DNA of 64,000 nt from Seonamhaeicola algicola (GTDB lineage: Bacteria > Bacteroidota > Bacteroidia > Flavobacteriales > Flavobacteriaceae): NCBI RefSeq assembly GCF_007997385.1, contig NZ_VOSC01000025.1, forward strand, positions 430,689-494,688, in the 5' to 3' direction. Below are positions 18,646-27,864 of the stretch, in pieces. How positions within the stretch are numbered: position 1 is the first letter of the stretch; every line of letters begins with the position of its first letter. A program made the position numbers and the translations under genes. The notes under the pieces are model-generated. The model saw only the letters and a program-made list of their open reading frames with translations, had not been told where the DNA came from and ran no database searches.

Positions 18646-20388
18646 ATGAGGAATTTAATGTTTTTTTTAGGAGCTTTAATAGTATTATCTTCTTGTGAAG
18701 ATTACTTTGAGCCTAAATTAACAAATGAAAGAACATTTGATGTACTATTAACACAACCTGATAATGTTAGAGGTTTATTAACCTACGCTTATCGTTCTAT
18801 ACCTGCTGGTTATGATGTTTTTGGTTCAGACTTTTTAGATAGTGCCACAGATAATGCACTTTCAAATAACCTTACAGGGGCAATAAATCAAATGAGTGCC
18901 ATAGATGGCTGGTGGACATCTGTTAGAAACCCTCTTGATAATTGGCAAGATAGATTTGATGATTTAAAGAACATAAATCTTTTTATTGATGTAGGGCTAG
19001 ATGATAGAGTAATGTATTATAGATCTAACCCAACAAGAGATGCCGCTTTTAAAGAACGTTTAAAAGGAGAAGCTTTCTTTTTAAGAGCATATATTCATTT
19101 TGAATTACTAAAAAGATACGGAGGTATTGATGAAAATGGCGAGTTAATGGGGGTACCATTAATGATATCAAGATTGGATGTTAACGACCCAGATATATCT
19201 AACATTCCTAGAAACACTTATAGTGAAACAGTTCAACAAATAATTAATGATTTAGATACAGCGCTAGATGCTGGATTACCTGAGGCTTATGATAACAGTA
19301 CAATAGATCCTGATTTTGATTTAACAAACCTTGGTAGACCAACAACCATTGCTTGTAAAGCTTTGAAATCTAGAGTTCTTTTATATGCAGCTAGTCCTGC
19401 TTTTGGAACCTCTTCATATGCTGAAGCAGCACAGGCAGCAAAAGAAGTTATAGATGATATAGGTTTAACACTTCCAAGTAATGTATATAATGTTGGAGAT
19501 ATTTCAAATACGTTCTATAACAATGATGTAAATGATGAATTAATCATGCGAAGAGTTAGTGGAGGTACATCTGGAAATAATAATCTTGAGAAAAACCATT
19601 TTCCTCCCGGAGCAGGGCTTGAGGGGAATGGTAACTGTAATCCTTCTCAAAATCTAGTAGACGCTTTCCCCATGGCAAATGGTTATCCTATTACAGAAAG
19701 TATGAGTGGTTATAATGAAAACCAAATGTATCAAAATAGAGACCCTAGGTTTTATATGACTGTAATTTATAATAATCAAAATTTTAAAGGAAGAGTTATT
19801 GAGACTTTTGATGGAGGAGCTCATATGGTGGGAGCGCCAGGAGTAACAGTTGAGAATGCTACTAGAACAGGCTATTATTTAAGAAAGTGGATTAGTTCCG
19901 ATGCCAACTTAGTAGAAGGAAACAATGTAAACGATGTGCATTACAATGCTTTATTTCGTAAAGTAGAAATATTTTTAAATTTTGCTGAAGCAGCTAATGA
20001 AGCTAATGGTCCTGATGATAGAACATATGGTTTATCTGCAAGAGAAGCAATTGCTGAGGTTAGAAGAAGAGCTGGAATTGCTTCGGGAGGAACAGATGAC
20101 TACCTAATGTCTATTAATACTAAAGAGTCTATGAGGCAATTAATAAAAAATGAACGCAGAATAGAACTTTGTTTTGAAGGACATAGATTTTACGACTTAA
20201 GAAGATGGGAGGATGATTTGAATGTGCCTATTTCAGGTGTAACAATTACCAATAGCGGAAATGGTATTTTTAGTTACTCTAGAAAAGTAATTCAAACACC
20301 AAATTATAAAAGTTTTATGAATTACGGTCCACTTCCATTTAATGAATTGTTAAGAACAAACAACCTAACCCAAAATTTAGGCTGGTAA
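18646..20388 (+). CDS. susD: SusD-like surface glycan-binding lipoprotein (second pair)
   Basis: A SusD/RagB-family lipoprotein of 580 residues. The start at ATG 18646 puts the signal peptide and lipobox (MRNLMFFLGALIVLSSC) at the N-terminus. An in-frame ATG at 18574 would add 24 polar residues before the signal and is less likely. Family motifs are GEAFFLRAYIHFELLKRYGG and ERRIELCFEGHRFYDLRRW, and it ends LTQNLGW. It pairs with the SusC just upstream. Confidence 0.92.
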   Translation: MRNLMFFLGALIVLSSCEDYFEPKLTNERTFDVLLTQPDNVRGLLTYAYRSIPAGYDVFGSDFLDSATDNALSNNLTGAINQMSAIDGWWTSVRNPLDNWQDRFDDLKNINLFIDVGLDDRVMYYRSNPTRDAAFKERLKGEAFFLRAYIHFELLKRYGGIDENGELMGVPLMISRLDVNDPDISNIPRNTYSETVQQIINDLDTALDAGLPEAYDNSTIDPDFDLTNLGRPTTIACKALKSRVLLYAASPAFGTSSYAEAAQAAKEVIDDIGLTLPSNVYNVGDISNTFYNNDVNDELIMRRVSGGTSGNNNLEKNHFPPGAGLEGNGNCNPSQNLVDAFPMANGYPITESMSGYNENQMYQNRDPRFYMTVIYNNQNFKGRVIETFDGGAHMVGAPGVTVENATRTGYYLRKWISSDANLVEGNNVNDVHYNALFRKVEIFLNFAEAANEANGPDDRTYGLSAREAIAEVRRRAGIASGGTDDYLMSINTKESMRQLIKNERRIELCFEGHRFYDLRRWEDDLNVPISGVTITNSGNGIFSYSRKVIQTPNYKSFMNYGPLPFNELLRTNNLTQNLGW

Positions 20389-20416
20389 GAAAAAGATTAA
20401 TAAAAAATTAATAAAA

Positions 20417-21286
20417 ATGATAAAAAAAATAACAGTATTCGTCCTAATTGTGAGTTTTATTTTTTTCCAGGGGTGTTATGATGATTACAAAGAAGATTTC
20501 CTTTATTCAGCTACATATTTTCCAAGGCAATTTCCTTTAAGAACATTAGTTGATGCAGATGGGCAAGATTTAAAGTTTGAAGTAGGCGTTGTTTTAGGCG
20601 GTAAATATACCAACGATGTAAACGAAGAAGTTGGCTTTATTATAGAAGATACATTATTAAATGCCTACCCAGAATTAACAAAGTTACCCGATAATTACTA
20701 CAGCATGAATAGTACAAGTATAACTATACCCAAAGGAAAGTTTAAAGGTAGTTTACCAATTACTTTAAATAAAGATTTGTTTATGAATGATCCTTTAGCT
20801 GTTGATGAAAGTTATGCATTACCCCTGCAATTAGTAAGCACAACAACAGATTCTATACTAGACGGAAAGCATTATTCAATATTTGTAGTACGTTACTATA
20901 ACAAATACCATGGGTGGTATTATGTAAAAGGAACAGATACTAATACAGTTGATAATTCAGTAGTAACATACTCAGAACAAGACTTGGTAAGCAATGAAGA
21001 TATGTTGCTAACAACCTTAAACAAAAGTTCGTTAGCCGCACCTTATGCTGGAAATCCTGATGTTTCTGGAAGAGGTATGAATGTTGAAATAGATGATACT
21101 GGTAATGTAACATTGTCTGGCGGAACAGGTGATATAACAAACCTTAACGGAACAGGAACCTATAATTCACAAACAAGAGGTTTTACGTTACAATATAGCT
21201 ATACTGATGGTAATGGAGATGTGCACAATGTATCAGAAGAACTTATTTACAGAAATACAGAATTAAATTTGCAAGAATGGCAATAA
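20417..21286 (+). CDS. DUF1735/DUF4361-type surface lipoprotein (putative glycan-binding protein)
   Basis: A 289-residue lipoprotein (lipobox FQGC, Cys20). It has an N-terminal DUF1735-like domain (about 25-160, with SATYFPRQFPLRTLV and YALPLQLVS) and a C-terminal part resembling DUF4361 (about 170-289). Proteins of this build follow SusCD pairs and are thought to be surface glycan-binding accessories. The gene starts 28 bp after the second SusD, in the same operon, which ends at the terminator at 21377. Confidence 0.8.
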   Translation: MIKKITVFVLIVSFIFFQGCYDDYKEDFLYSATYFPRQFPLRTLVDADGQDLKFEVGVVLGGKYTNDVNEEVGFIIEDTLLNAYPELTKLPDNYYSMNSTSITIPKGKFKGSLPITLNKDLFMNDPLAVDESYALPLQLVSTTTDSILDGKHYSIFVVRYYNKYHGWYYVKGTDTNTVDNSVVTYSEQDLVSNEDMLLTTLNKSSLAAPYAGNPDVSGRGMNVEIDDTGNVTLSGGTGDITNLNGTGTYNSQTRGFTLQYSYTDGNGDVHNVSEELIYRNTELNLQEWQ

Positions 21287-21626
21287 TAAATTTATCTGAA
21301 TGAGCGGTTAATTTCTAATTAGGCATTTAGTTTAATATTGAGATTTATAGTTATTTAGTTAGTTTTAGTTTTGATTAGAACCCTAAAAACTTTTAGGGTT
21401 CTATTTTATTTGTGTTTTATAGTTTAAAAAGATAGTAAGGCAATTAGTTGTGTGTAATAAAATGTTTGTCAGTGGTTTAGATCTTTTAATCACTTAATAA
21501 ATACATTGTAACTACATATAATTATGAAATAATACAAAACTATATATACTAAGAAAAGAATTGATTAGCATAATAAAAAACATTAAAGTAACTGATGGTA
21601 AACAAAATTGATTAATAATAAAAAAG
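21287..21626. other. Intergenic region with one terminator
   Basis: This contains the hairpin terminator at 21377-21402 that closes the SusCD operon. The remaining AT-rich sequence before the beta-helix gene presumably holds that gene's promoter. I see no clear TAnnTTTG box and no other gene. Confidence 0.6.
21377..21402 (+). terminator. Terminator of the island SusCD operon
   Basis: AGAACCCTAAAA and TTTTAGGGTTCT form a 12-bp stem with a very short loop, followed by ATTTTATTT. Confidence 0.75.
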
Positions 21627-24137
21627 ATGAAAACTTTGTTTAAAGTAAATATATTGGCAGCACTTTTATTTGCATCACTAGGTGTGCAAGCTCAATTTTA
21701 TAATGATACTAATGGTTATACAGAGTTTGTAGCTTCAACAATGGGATATCCAAGTCAAAACCAAACCTTTTGCGATGGAGTAGATCGACCTAATCAACAA
21801 GCAGATTGTAAATTTAAAACATGGGATAAACTACCCGACGGTACACCTACTCCTGGAGTTGTTAAAGTGAAGAAAGCACCAACGGTTACTGGAACTCCAG
21901 ACATAGATTTGAAAAATGATCTTAACCAAGCAGGACTAAGTAATGGTTTGCTAAATGCGCTTCTAGATTCTAAGGCCAGATTAGTTGAAGGTTATTTTAA
22001 AAAAAATATAGCAGAACAAGCTGGAGCCAAAAACACAATAAGTAATTTAAAATCAAGGTCAGAAACATATACCGGTACTGGTACGGTTATTAATACAATA
22101 GCACAACTTAATAATTTAAGAAGTACAATAGCACAAAACCATACTTCCATGACTACTTATATCTTTAGAGGAACTATTGATATAAATCAAGGAAACCCAA
22201 TTGAAGTAGGAAGTAATACCACTCTTATTATAGATGGAATAATACTATATGATAAAGAAATACCGAATACCGGAGCTAGCTCAGGTACGCCATTAGGTGA
22301 AAAAGAGGGGGGAATAATTGAAATTGTAGGACTAAATAACAATAGTAGAAAAAATAATGTGAAAATTATAGGTACAAAACGAGGGCAATTAGAATACAAA
22401 AGACAAGTTGGTAATGCAATATATGCTGAATTTGTTAATGATTTAGAAATTAATGGTGTAGAAATGTATAACTGCTACAACAGTCTTCATCTTAAACAAA
22501 TTTCACAGAATAGTATTGTTCAAAATAATGTGGTAATGGATGATGGAAGAAGAGCTATACATATGAAAGTATGTAGAGATTTAGTAATTAAAAATAATTT
22601 AGTTTTTAATGCATGGCAAGATGGAGTTGATATTGATGCTTTTACAGAAAGAGCAAGTGTGATTGAAAACCTTTTTATTAAATCTGGTAATAGATTTATG
22701 GCTTGGACAGAAGTATCAGCCTCAAATAATCTAATTGAGAATAATGTTGGTATTCATTATGAAGGAGATGATAGTAATGGCGGATTTTCAGAAAATGGAT
22801 CCAATAATAATTGGGAAAGACCAACGGCAAATAATGTATGGAGGTATAATCATGTATTTTATCCTCATGATGGATTATCAGGTGTTAAAATGAGAGACCA
22901 ATTTCAAATAAATAGACCCAGCAATACGTTTTTTAGAAATTATGTTTGGACATTAACCAATTTGCCTTGGCATAATCCGCACCCGCATGATAATATTAAG
23001 GATGATATCTTTTACTTGTCTAAAGAAGGTCCTGTTGATAGCCCTTTTACAATATCTTTTGTGAAACCTTTTAATTCTCAGGTTTTTCAAGTGGGGACAG
23101 ATTTAGAAGTAGAAGTAAATGCTAATGACGAAAATGGATCTGTTAATAATGTTAGACTCTATTTGAATAATGTACTTGTTCGCCAAATAAATACAGCACC
23201 GTACCAATGGGGTTTTGCTGGGCAAAACGATAGTGCTTTAACTAATATGCAGGAAGGTACTTATGAACTAAAAGCAGTAGCAAGTAACAATACTGGAGAT
23301 ACTAAAGAAACTACTATTACAATTCAAGTAGTTGCCGATACCGGTCCAAGAACTTTGAATATTGAATATCTATCTGTGCCAGCTGTTTTTGCGAGTGATG
23401 GTGCGGGTAACTTTGGGCCAGCTTTAGGGCAACCAAACCTTATAGTTAAATTTTCCAATGTTACTTTAGACAACGCAAACATAACAACTGCGGGTATGTT
23501 TTCACCTATAAGACTCACTTCTAATGTGCAAAATAGTTTAACAGGAGAAACAATTACGGGGCCAAATGTTACCAGTATTTCAAACAATCCTGGTGCTCCT
23601 AATGCGGGTACACCTTTATTTGCTCCTCAAGGTTTTAAACCAGGAGGTGCTACACCTTCAGAGAATTATATCTTGGAAGGCCCTACAGTAATTAACAATG
23701 GTGATGGCACTAGCGATGTATCTGTTACTATTGCTTTTTATAAATGGGAGGGCACTTATACCAACGGTCAATCTTACACCATAGTAAATAGGTGGTTTTC
23801 CACAAAAGAAGGCGATGCTGATGGTTTAGAGTCTATTCCTGTAATAGATAATGGTAGTGGAGTTTTAGTGGTGCAAGGTATGGTTTATGATTCTAGTGCT
23901 ACTTTAAGTAACTCAGTTAAAAATAGTATTAATGGCTTAATTACTTCAGCTAATCCTGTTGAGGAAACCATAACGTTATCAACCAATGGGAATGGTGCTA
24001 GCTATTATATAGCTAATATGCTAGGTGCTATTGTTAAAAAAGGGACCTATGCAAAAAATATTGATGTTCAGGAGCTAAGCAATGGAGTTTATATTCTTGT
24101 AGTTCGAGAAGGTGTTTATAAATTCGTAAAAAAGTAA
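21627..24137 (+). CDS. Secreted parallel beta-helix protein, putative polysaccharide lyase or hydrolase, T9SS cargo
   Basis: An 836-residue multidomain exoprotein. It has a signal peptide (1-22), an N-terminal segment, then a right-handed beta-helix of pectate-lyase type at about 150-465, with repeated turns such as NNVKIIG, NDLEINGVEMYNC, NSIVQNNVVM and NLVIENN-like coils. A bacterial Ig-like domain follows (about 473-569). Residues 576-760 form an unrecognised domain that is also the whole of the next protein. The C-terminal T9SS type A sorting tail is at about 777-836. It is the only clear candidate for a chain-cleaving enzyme in the island. I cannot place it in a known PL or GH family, and the catalytic residues are not assignable by eye. 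Confidence 0.8.
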   Translation: MKTLFKVNILAALLFASLGVQAQFYNDTNGYTEFVASTMGYPSQNQTFCDGVDRPNQQADCKFKTWDKLPDGTPTPGVVKVKKAPTVTGTPDIDLKNDLNQAGLSNGLLNALLDSKARLVEGYFKKNIAEQAGAKNTISNLKSRSETYTGTGTVINTIAQLNNLRSTIAQNHTSMTTYIFRGTIDINQGNPIEVGSNTTLIIDGIILYDKEIPNTGASSGTPLGEKEGGIIEIVGLNNNSRKNNVKIIGTKRGQLEYKRQVGNAIYAEFVNDLEINGVEMYNCYNSLHLKQISQNSIVQNNVVMDDGRRAIHMKVCRDLVIKNNLVFNAWQDGVDIDAFTERASVIENLFIKSGNRFMAWTEVSASNNLIENNVGIHYEGDDSNGGFSENGSNNNWERPTANNVWRYNHVFYPHDGLSGVKMRDQFQINRPSNTFFRNYVWTLTNLPWHNPHPHDNIKDDIFYLSKEGPVDSPFTISFVKPFNSQVFQVGTDLEVEVNANDENGSVNNVRLYLNNVLVRQINTAPYQWGFAGQNDSALTNMQEGTYELKAVASNNTGDTKETTITIQVVADTGPRTLNIEYLSVPAVFASDGAGNFGPALGQPNLIVKFSNVTLDNANITTAGMFSPIRLTSNVQNSLTGETITGPNVTSISNNPGAPNAGTPLFAPQGFKPGGATPSENYILEGPTVINNGDGTSDVSVTIAFYKWEGTYTNGQSYTIVNRWFSTKEGDADGLESIPVIDNGSGVLVVQGMVYDSSATLSNSVKNSINGLITSANPVEETITLSTNGNGASYYIANMLGAIVKKGTYAKNIDVQELSNGVYILVVREGVYKFVKK

Positions 24138-24395
24138 AAGATTTATTCATCTTAATTTTGAATTAAGAAATATCAAGGGCCATACTCCTTACAATATTTT
24201 TTATTTAGTATGTTGTTGGTTATTAATTGAATAACGGTTGTGATAGTATTGTTTCTATTATGTTTGTAGACATGTTAAAAAGTATTATTTAAAAATTAAC
24301 AACTTGGTTAATCATGCTGTTATAAATAATTAATCATATAATCTAAAGAATAAGTGCTTGAAAATTAAAAATTAACAAACTTAAAATCAAATATT

Positions 24396-25241
24396 ATGAA
24401 AAAAATTACTCTAATTTTATTACTATCATTTTGCTTTACATTTGTACAAGCTCAGACAATTGAATTTTTATCATATCCAGCTACATTTGCAGGAGATGGC
24501 GCAGGGGCTTATGGCCCTGCAGTAGGACAACCGGATATTGTCATAAAATATACGGGTATTACTATTAGCAATGCTAATTTATCCTCTGCTGGTTTATTTT
24601 CACCAATACGTCAGACCTCCAATGTTCAATCAAGTTTATCAGGACAAACTATTACTGGTCCTAATGTTACCAGTATAACGGGTAACCCTGGAACTCCAAA
24701 TGCTGGTATACCCACTCTTGCACCACAAGGTCTTACACCTGCGTCAGCTGCATCCACAGAAAGTTATATACTAGCTGGCCCTACTATTTCAGACAACGGC
24801 GATGGAACTAGTACCGTTGATGTTACCATAGCCTATAATAGATGGGATGGAACTTACACCAATGGTGTAGATTATACTATAGTATGTCGATGGTTTAGTA
24901 CTGCCATGGGAGATGCCGATGGTCTTGAAGCTGTACCGGTTGTAGATAACGGAAGTGGAACTTTAGTAGTACAAGGTATGACTTATGATGCTATGGCTAC
25001 TATTGGTCCTTCTCTAAGTACAGTCGATTTTAATAAATCTAAGTTGGATGCATTTTATAGCTCAAATAAAGATGCTCTTGTTTTAAGTACAGCGATTTAT
25101 GGCGACTACAAAATTTTTAATTTATTAGGTCAGTCCGTTCAAGAAGCTAAAATAGAGTCTAGAGAAATTTCAATAACAAATCTTAAAAGCGGAATGTATA
25201 TTCTGGCAACAGATCATGGCATTCTTAAATTTGCTAAATAA
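24396..25241 (+). CDS. Small secreted T9SS protein made of one unrecognised domain
   Basis: A 281-residue exoprotein. It has a signal peptide (1-20, QAQ/T), one domain at about 21-202 and a T9SS type A sorting tail at about 212-281 (YKIFNLLGQSV...LKSGMYIL). The domain is closely similar to residues 576-760 of the preceding protein. Shared stretches include SPIR-TSNVQ-SL-G-TITGPNVTSI, NGDGTS and FST--GDADGLE-VPV-DNGSG. It has no catalytic motif I know. A binding module for the island's glycan is the most likely role, which is an inference from its fusion to the beta-helix protein. Confidence 0.75.
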   Translation: MKKITLILLLSFCFTFVQAQTIEFLSYPATFAGDGAGAYGPAVGQPDIVIKYTGITISNANLSSAGLFSPIRQTSNVQSSLSGQTITGPNVTSITGNPGTPNAGIPTLAPQGLTPASAASTESYILAGPTISDNGDGTSTVDVTIAYNRWDGTYTNGVDYTIVCRWFSTAMGDADGLEAVPVVDNGSGTLVVQGMTYDAMATIGPSLSTVDFNKSKLDAFYSSNKDALVLSTAIYGDYKIFNLLGQSVQEAKIESREISITNLKSGMYILATDHGILKFAK

Positions 25242-25293
25242 TTAAAAATATGTCACATATCTGCATTATTAGACCTTATGGTTAAAATATTAA

Positions 25294-25328
25294 AAAAGCC
25301 AATTCTAAATTTTTTAGAGTTGGCTTTT
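25294..25328. terminator. Hairpin terminator after the small secreted protein
   Basis: AAAAGCCAATTCTAAA pairs with TTTAGAGTTGGCTTTT, with one mismatch in a 16-bp stem. It is flanked by A and T runs, so it could act on both strands. Confidence 0.65.
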
Positions 25329-25364
25329 GGACTTGCAATAAAAAAGTAGACAATTAGATAAGAG

Positions 25365-25625
25365 TCATGCAGCTACTTTTTGATTAAAAATTTCAATTTT
25401 AAACTTTTCTATAGATTTATACCTTAAATAAGAGTGTATTTCTCTTCTGTTGTACAAAGTTTCTATCCATTGAAATATAGGTTAATCAGCTTCTGATTTA
25501 AGCCAGTATTTGAGTTTATATACCAAGTTTCACTATTAAGCTTTTAAAGAAACTTTTAGCTACTACATTATTCCAGTAGTTTCTTTTTCTGTTCATATAT
25601 TGTTTTATGAGCTCCTTATAGTTTT
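25365..25625 (-). pseudogene. IS3-family transposase C-terminal remnant
   Basis: On the minus strand the fragments NRKRNYWNNVVAKSFFKSL and WIETLYNRREIHSYLRYKSI match the C-terminal DDE-domain end of IS3/IS150-type transposases (compare SRKGNCWDNAVAESFFKTLK and WYNRKRIHSALGYK). The frame is broken by several stops between the two fragments and only about 85 codons remain. No terminal inverted repeat is evident. It is a fossil of an insertion inside the island. Confidence 0.75.
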
Positions 25626-25725
25626 TGAGCATTTCCGATAAAGTAAAAAACTTAGGTTGTTATGTAAATTAAGGAATATAATCTCATAGTCTAAATTTTG
25701 AATTATTGTGGAAATAGAATAATAA

Positions 25726-27597
25726 TTAGCCTTTTGAATTATAATTAATTTCATCAAAATTAATTCCCTTGTATAAGATGATTTTATCAATTTCAATTAA
25801 CTCCGATCTTCCTGATATTTTAAGTGTGTAAACCCCAGGTTTGTCAAATTTAACTTTCATCCAGGGCTGGTCTCCATGTAAATCAAGTTGTCCATTGCAT
25901 TTGAATTCGTTTTTACTTCGCCCAACAAATTTATGGAAGCCTTCTAGCGTATGCCTTCCGATTTGCGTAGCGTCTGGGAAGTTTATCCAGGCATCATTAG
26001 ATTTATCACCTTCAGCTTCCAGTGGCTGACGCATAAACCATTTAACCGTATAGGTGCCGGGAGCTGTTACTTCAAATTGTGAAATAATGGTTTCCTTCGG
26101 ATTTACTTTTTGATAATGGTTAGGGCCAAAATATGTTATATATTTATTGCCACTTGCTATTTTATCATTTACTATTTTCCATTGTCCATGCAAATCAAAT
26201 TTTTCACCTTCAATTGTAATAATATCACCTGCTTCATTTTTTACAACGTCTTTTTCAACACAATGAAAGTTTAATTTAGTCCATCTACCACGTGAAAAAG
26301 CAAAAGCATCATCTTCAGGTATTTTCTCATTGGAATGTGAATTAAAAGATACAAGAATTTCACTCGTGCTTTTTAATCTGATATTTCTAAAACTATGATG
26401 TTGTTCTTTATAGTCTTTGTCTGTTTTACGATTTTTTGCCTCACCAATCAGTTTACCATCTATGAATAATTGGTATGAAGATTCTCCATCAATTTCACCA
26501 AGAGTGGTTAGGGTGATGAAGTAGAGTCCGCTTGGAGCAGTTAATTCAACCTTACTTGCAGCAAAGGTGTTTTGGTGTTTTGAAGCGTCTATGGCTAAAG
26601 CCTTTCTGTAAGAGTCTAAGTATGGTTTTTCATAACCCGGAATTGATACAATAGGAAAGTCCTTGGTAGCGTCCAAAGAAAATTTACCTTCACCGTTTAG
26701 TTTTTTTGTTACAGCTATGCCTTGAACTGAATTTTTAATATCATCACCTAAGAATGATTTAAACTTTTCAGGGCTTCCATTTTCATCTTTGGTCAGAAGC
26801 CAGTATAGCATACCAACATCAGAGATATCGGCTTTTCCCGTATCATGAGCAAGCATGCGAGTGTATAGCCAGCGTATACTCTCATCTTTATGGTCTCTCA
26901 TCCAATACCATGGAGAGAAGTCTTTTCCAGAACACCACAATACGTTTGGTTCTCCACAAGCATTTTGGTCCTTAATTTTATAATATTGAATACGGTTTCC
27001 ACATAGTTGCTTAATATCAGCCCATGTACGATGCCATTCTCTTCTCTTTTCATTTTCATTAAATCCACTATGTGAAATTAACTTCACATGCTTTAGAGCT
27101 TTTAATCCGCCAATTTCTATTGTTTTTTCAACGACTTGATATATGAACTCTGAAAGGCCAGCATGTAATAAATAAAGAGGGTTTTCCTCAGTAGATTTAG
27201 CCATTTCTTTTGCAAGGTGCAATCTAGCAGCATCTTTTTGTGTTGTAACATCAAAAAAACGAGAAGCATCAAAGTGCCACCTAATGATTCCTCCATCGCA
27301 ACTTATTTTATTTTGATTTTCATAATCAGGACCACTGGGAGCATCAATAAAATTGTTATATGAAAAATGCACTAATTTATTTTGTAGTTCTTTTTTTGCC
27401 AAAGTGGCCAGTATAGCAGCATTAGCACCCCAATCATCTGGGTCACCAATAGGCCATTTGTATGCATTGTCTGGAGCACTATTCCCATCTGCACTTACAG
27501 CAATTCTATTATTATTGTAATTCCAAGCTTGTGAAAAAAGCTCTGAAATACAAATGAGTGTAATAAATATGATTAAAATTATTTTTTTTGACTTCAT
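25726..27597 (-). CDS. Large secreted protein with nucleoside-hydrolase-like N-terminus and two sugar-binding-like modules
   Basis: A 623-residue exported protein with a signal peptide (1-22). The N-terminal half (about 28-330) opens with RIAVSADGN and GDPDDWGANAAIL (Asp52, Asp54, Asp55). This acidic cluster after the first strand recalls the nucleoside hydrolase/DUF1593 fold. Two beta-sandwich-like modules follow: about 345-455 (APSGLYFITLTTLGEIDGESSYQLFIDG) and about 470-610 (FEVTAPGTYTVKWFMRQPLE...DAWINFPDA). These resemble carbohydrate-binding modules of marine enzymes. There is no T9SS tail. It is transcribed away from the TPR-LuxR regulator across a 267-bp gap. The function is unknown; a glycan-related role is inferred from context. 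Confidence 0.65.
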   Translation of the reverse strand: MKSKKIILIIFITLICISELFSQAWNYNNNRIAVSADGNSAPDNAYKWPIGDPDDWGANAAILATLAKKELQNKLVHFSYNNFIDAPSGPDYENQNKISCDGGIIRWHFDASRFFDVTTQKDAARLHLAKEMAKSTEENPLYLLHAGLSEFIYQVVEKTIEIGGLKALKHVKLISHSGFNENEKRREWHRTWADIKQLCGNRIQYYKIKDQNACGEPNVLWCSGKDFSPWYWMRDHKDESIRWLYTRMLAHDTGKADISDVGMLYWLLTKDENGSPEKFKSFLGDDIKNSVQGIAVTKKLNGEGKFSLDATKDFPIVSIPGYEKPYLDSYRKALAIDASKHQNTFAASKVELTAPSGLYFITLTTLGEIDGESSYQLFIDGKLIGEAKNRKTDKDYKEQHHSFRNIRLKSTSEILVSFNSHSNEKIPEDDAFAFSRGRWTKLNFHCVEKDVVKNEAGDIITIEGEKFDLHGQWKIVNDKIASGNKYITYFGPNHYQKVNPKETIISQFEVTAPGTYTVKWFMRQPLEAEGDKSNDAWINFPDATQIGRHTLEGFHKFVGRSKNEFKCNGQLDLHGDQPWMKVKFDKPGVYTLKISGRSELIEIDKIILYKGINFDEINYNSKG

Positions 27598-27864
27598 AAT
27601 GGTAATTAGTTATTTAATGTTTTTATTTAGTTTACTGATTGAAATTGTTGTTTAGAATAAAATTGTATTATTATATATATTGATGGTGTTTTATTTTAAT
27701 TTATGCAAATTTCAAATTAATTTTTTTAAAAATTACCTTAACAGAACTTAGAATAAACTTAACAAGAGGTTTATTAGGCTATACTATAACTTTCTAAACA
27801 ACTCCTTTTTTTAAATTTGATTTCTAGTAAAATTAATTGATATTTTTTTTGTAATATTCAGAAT

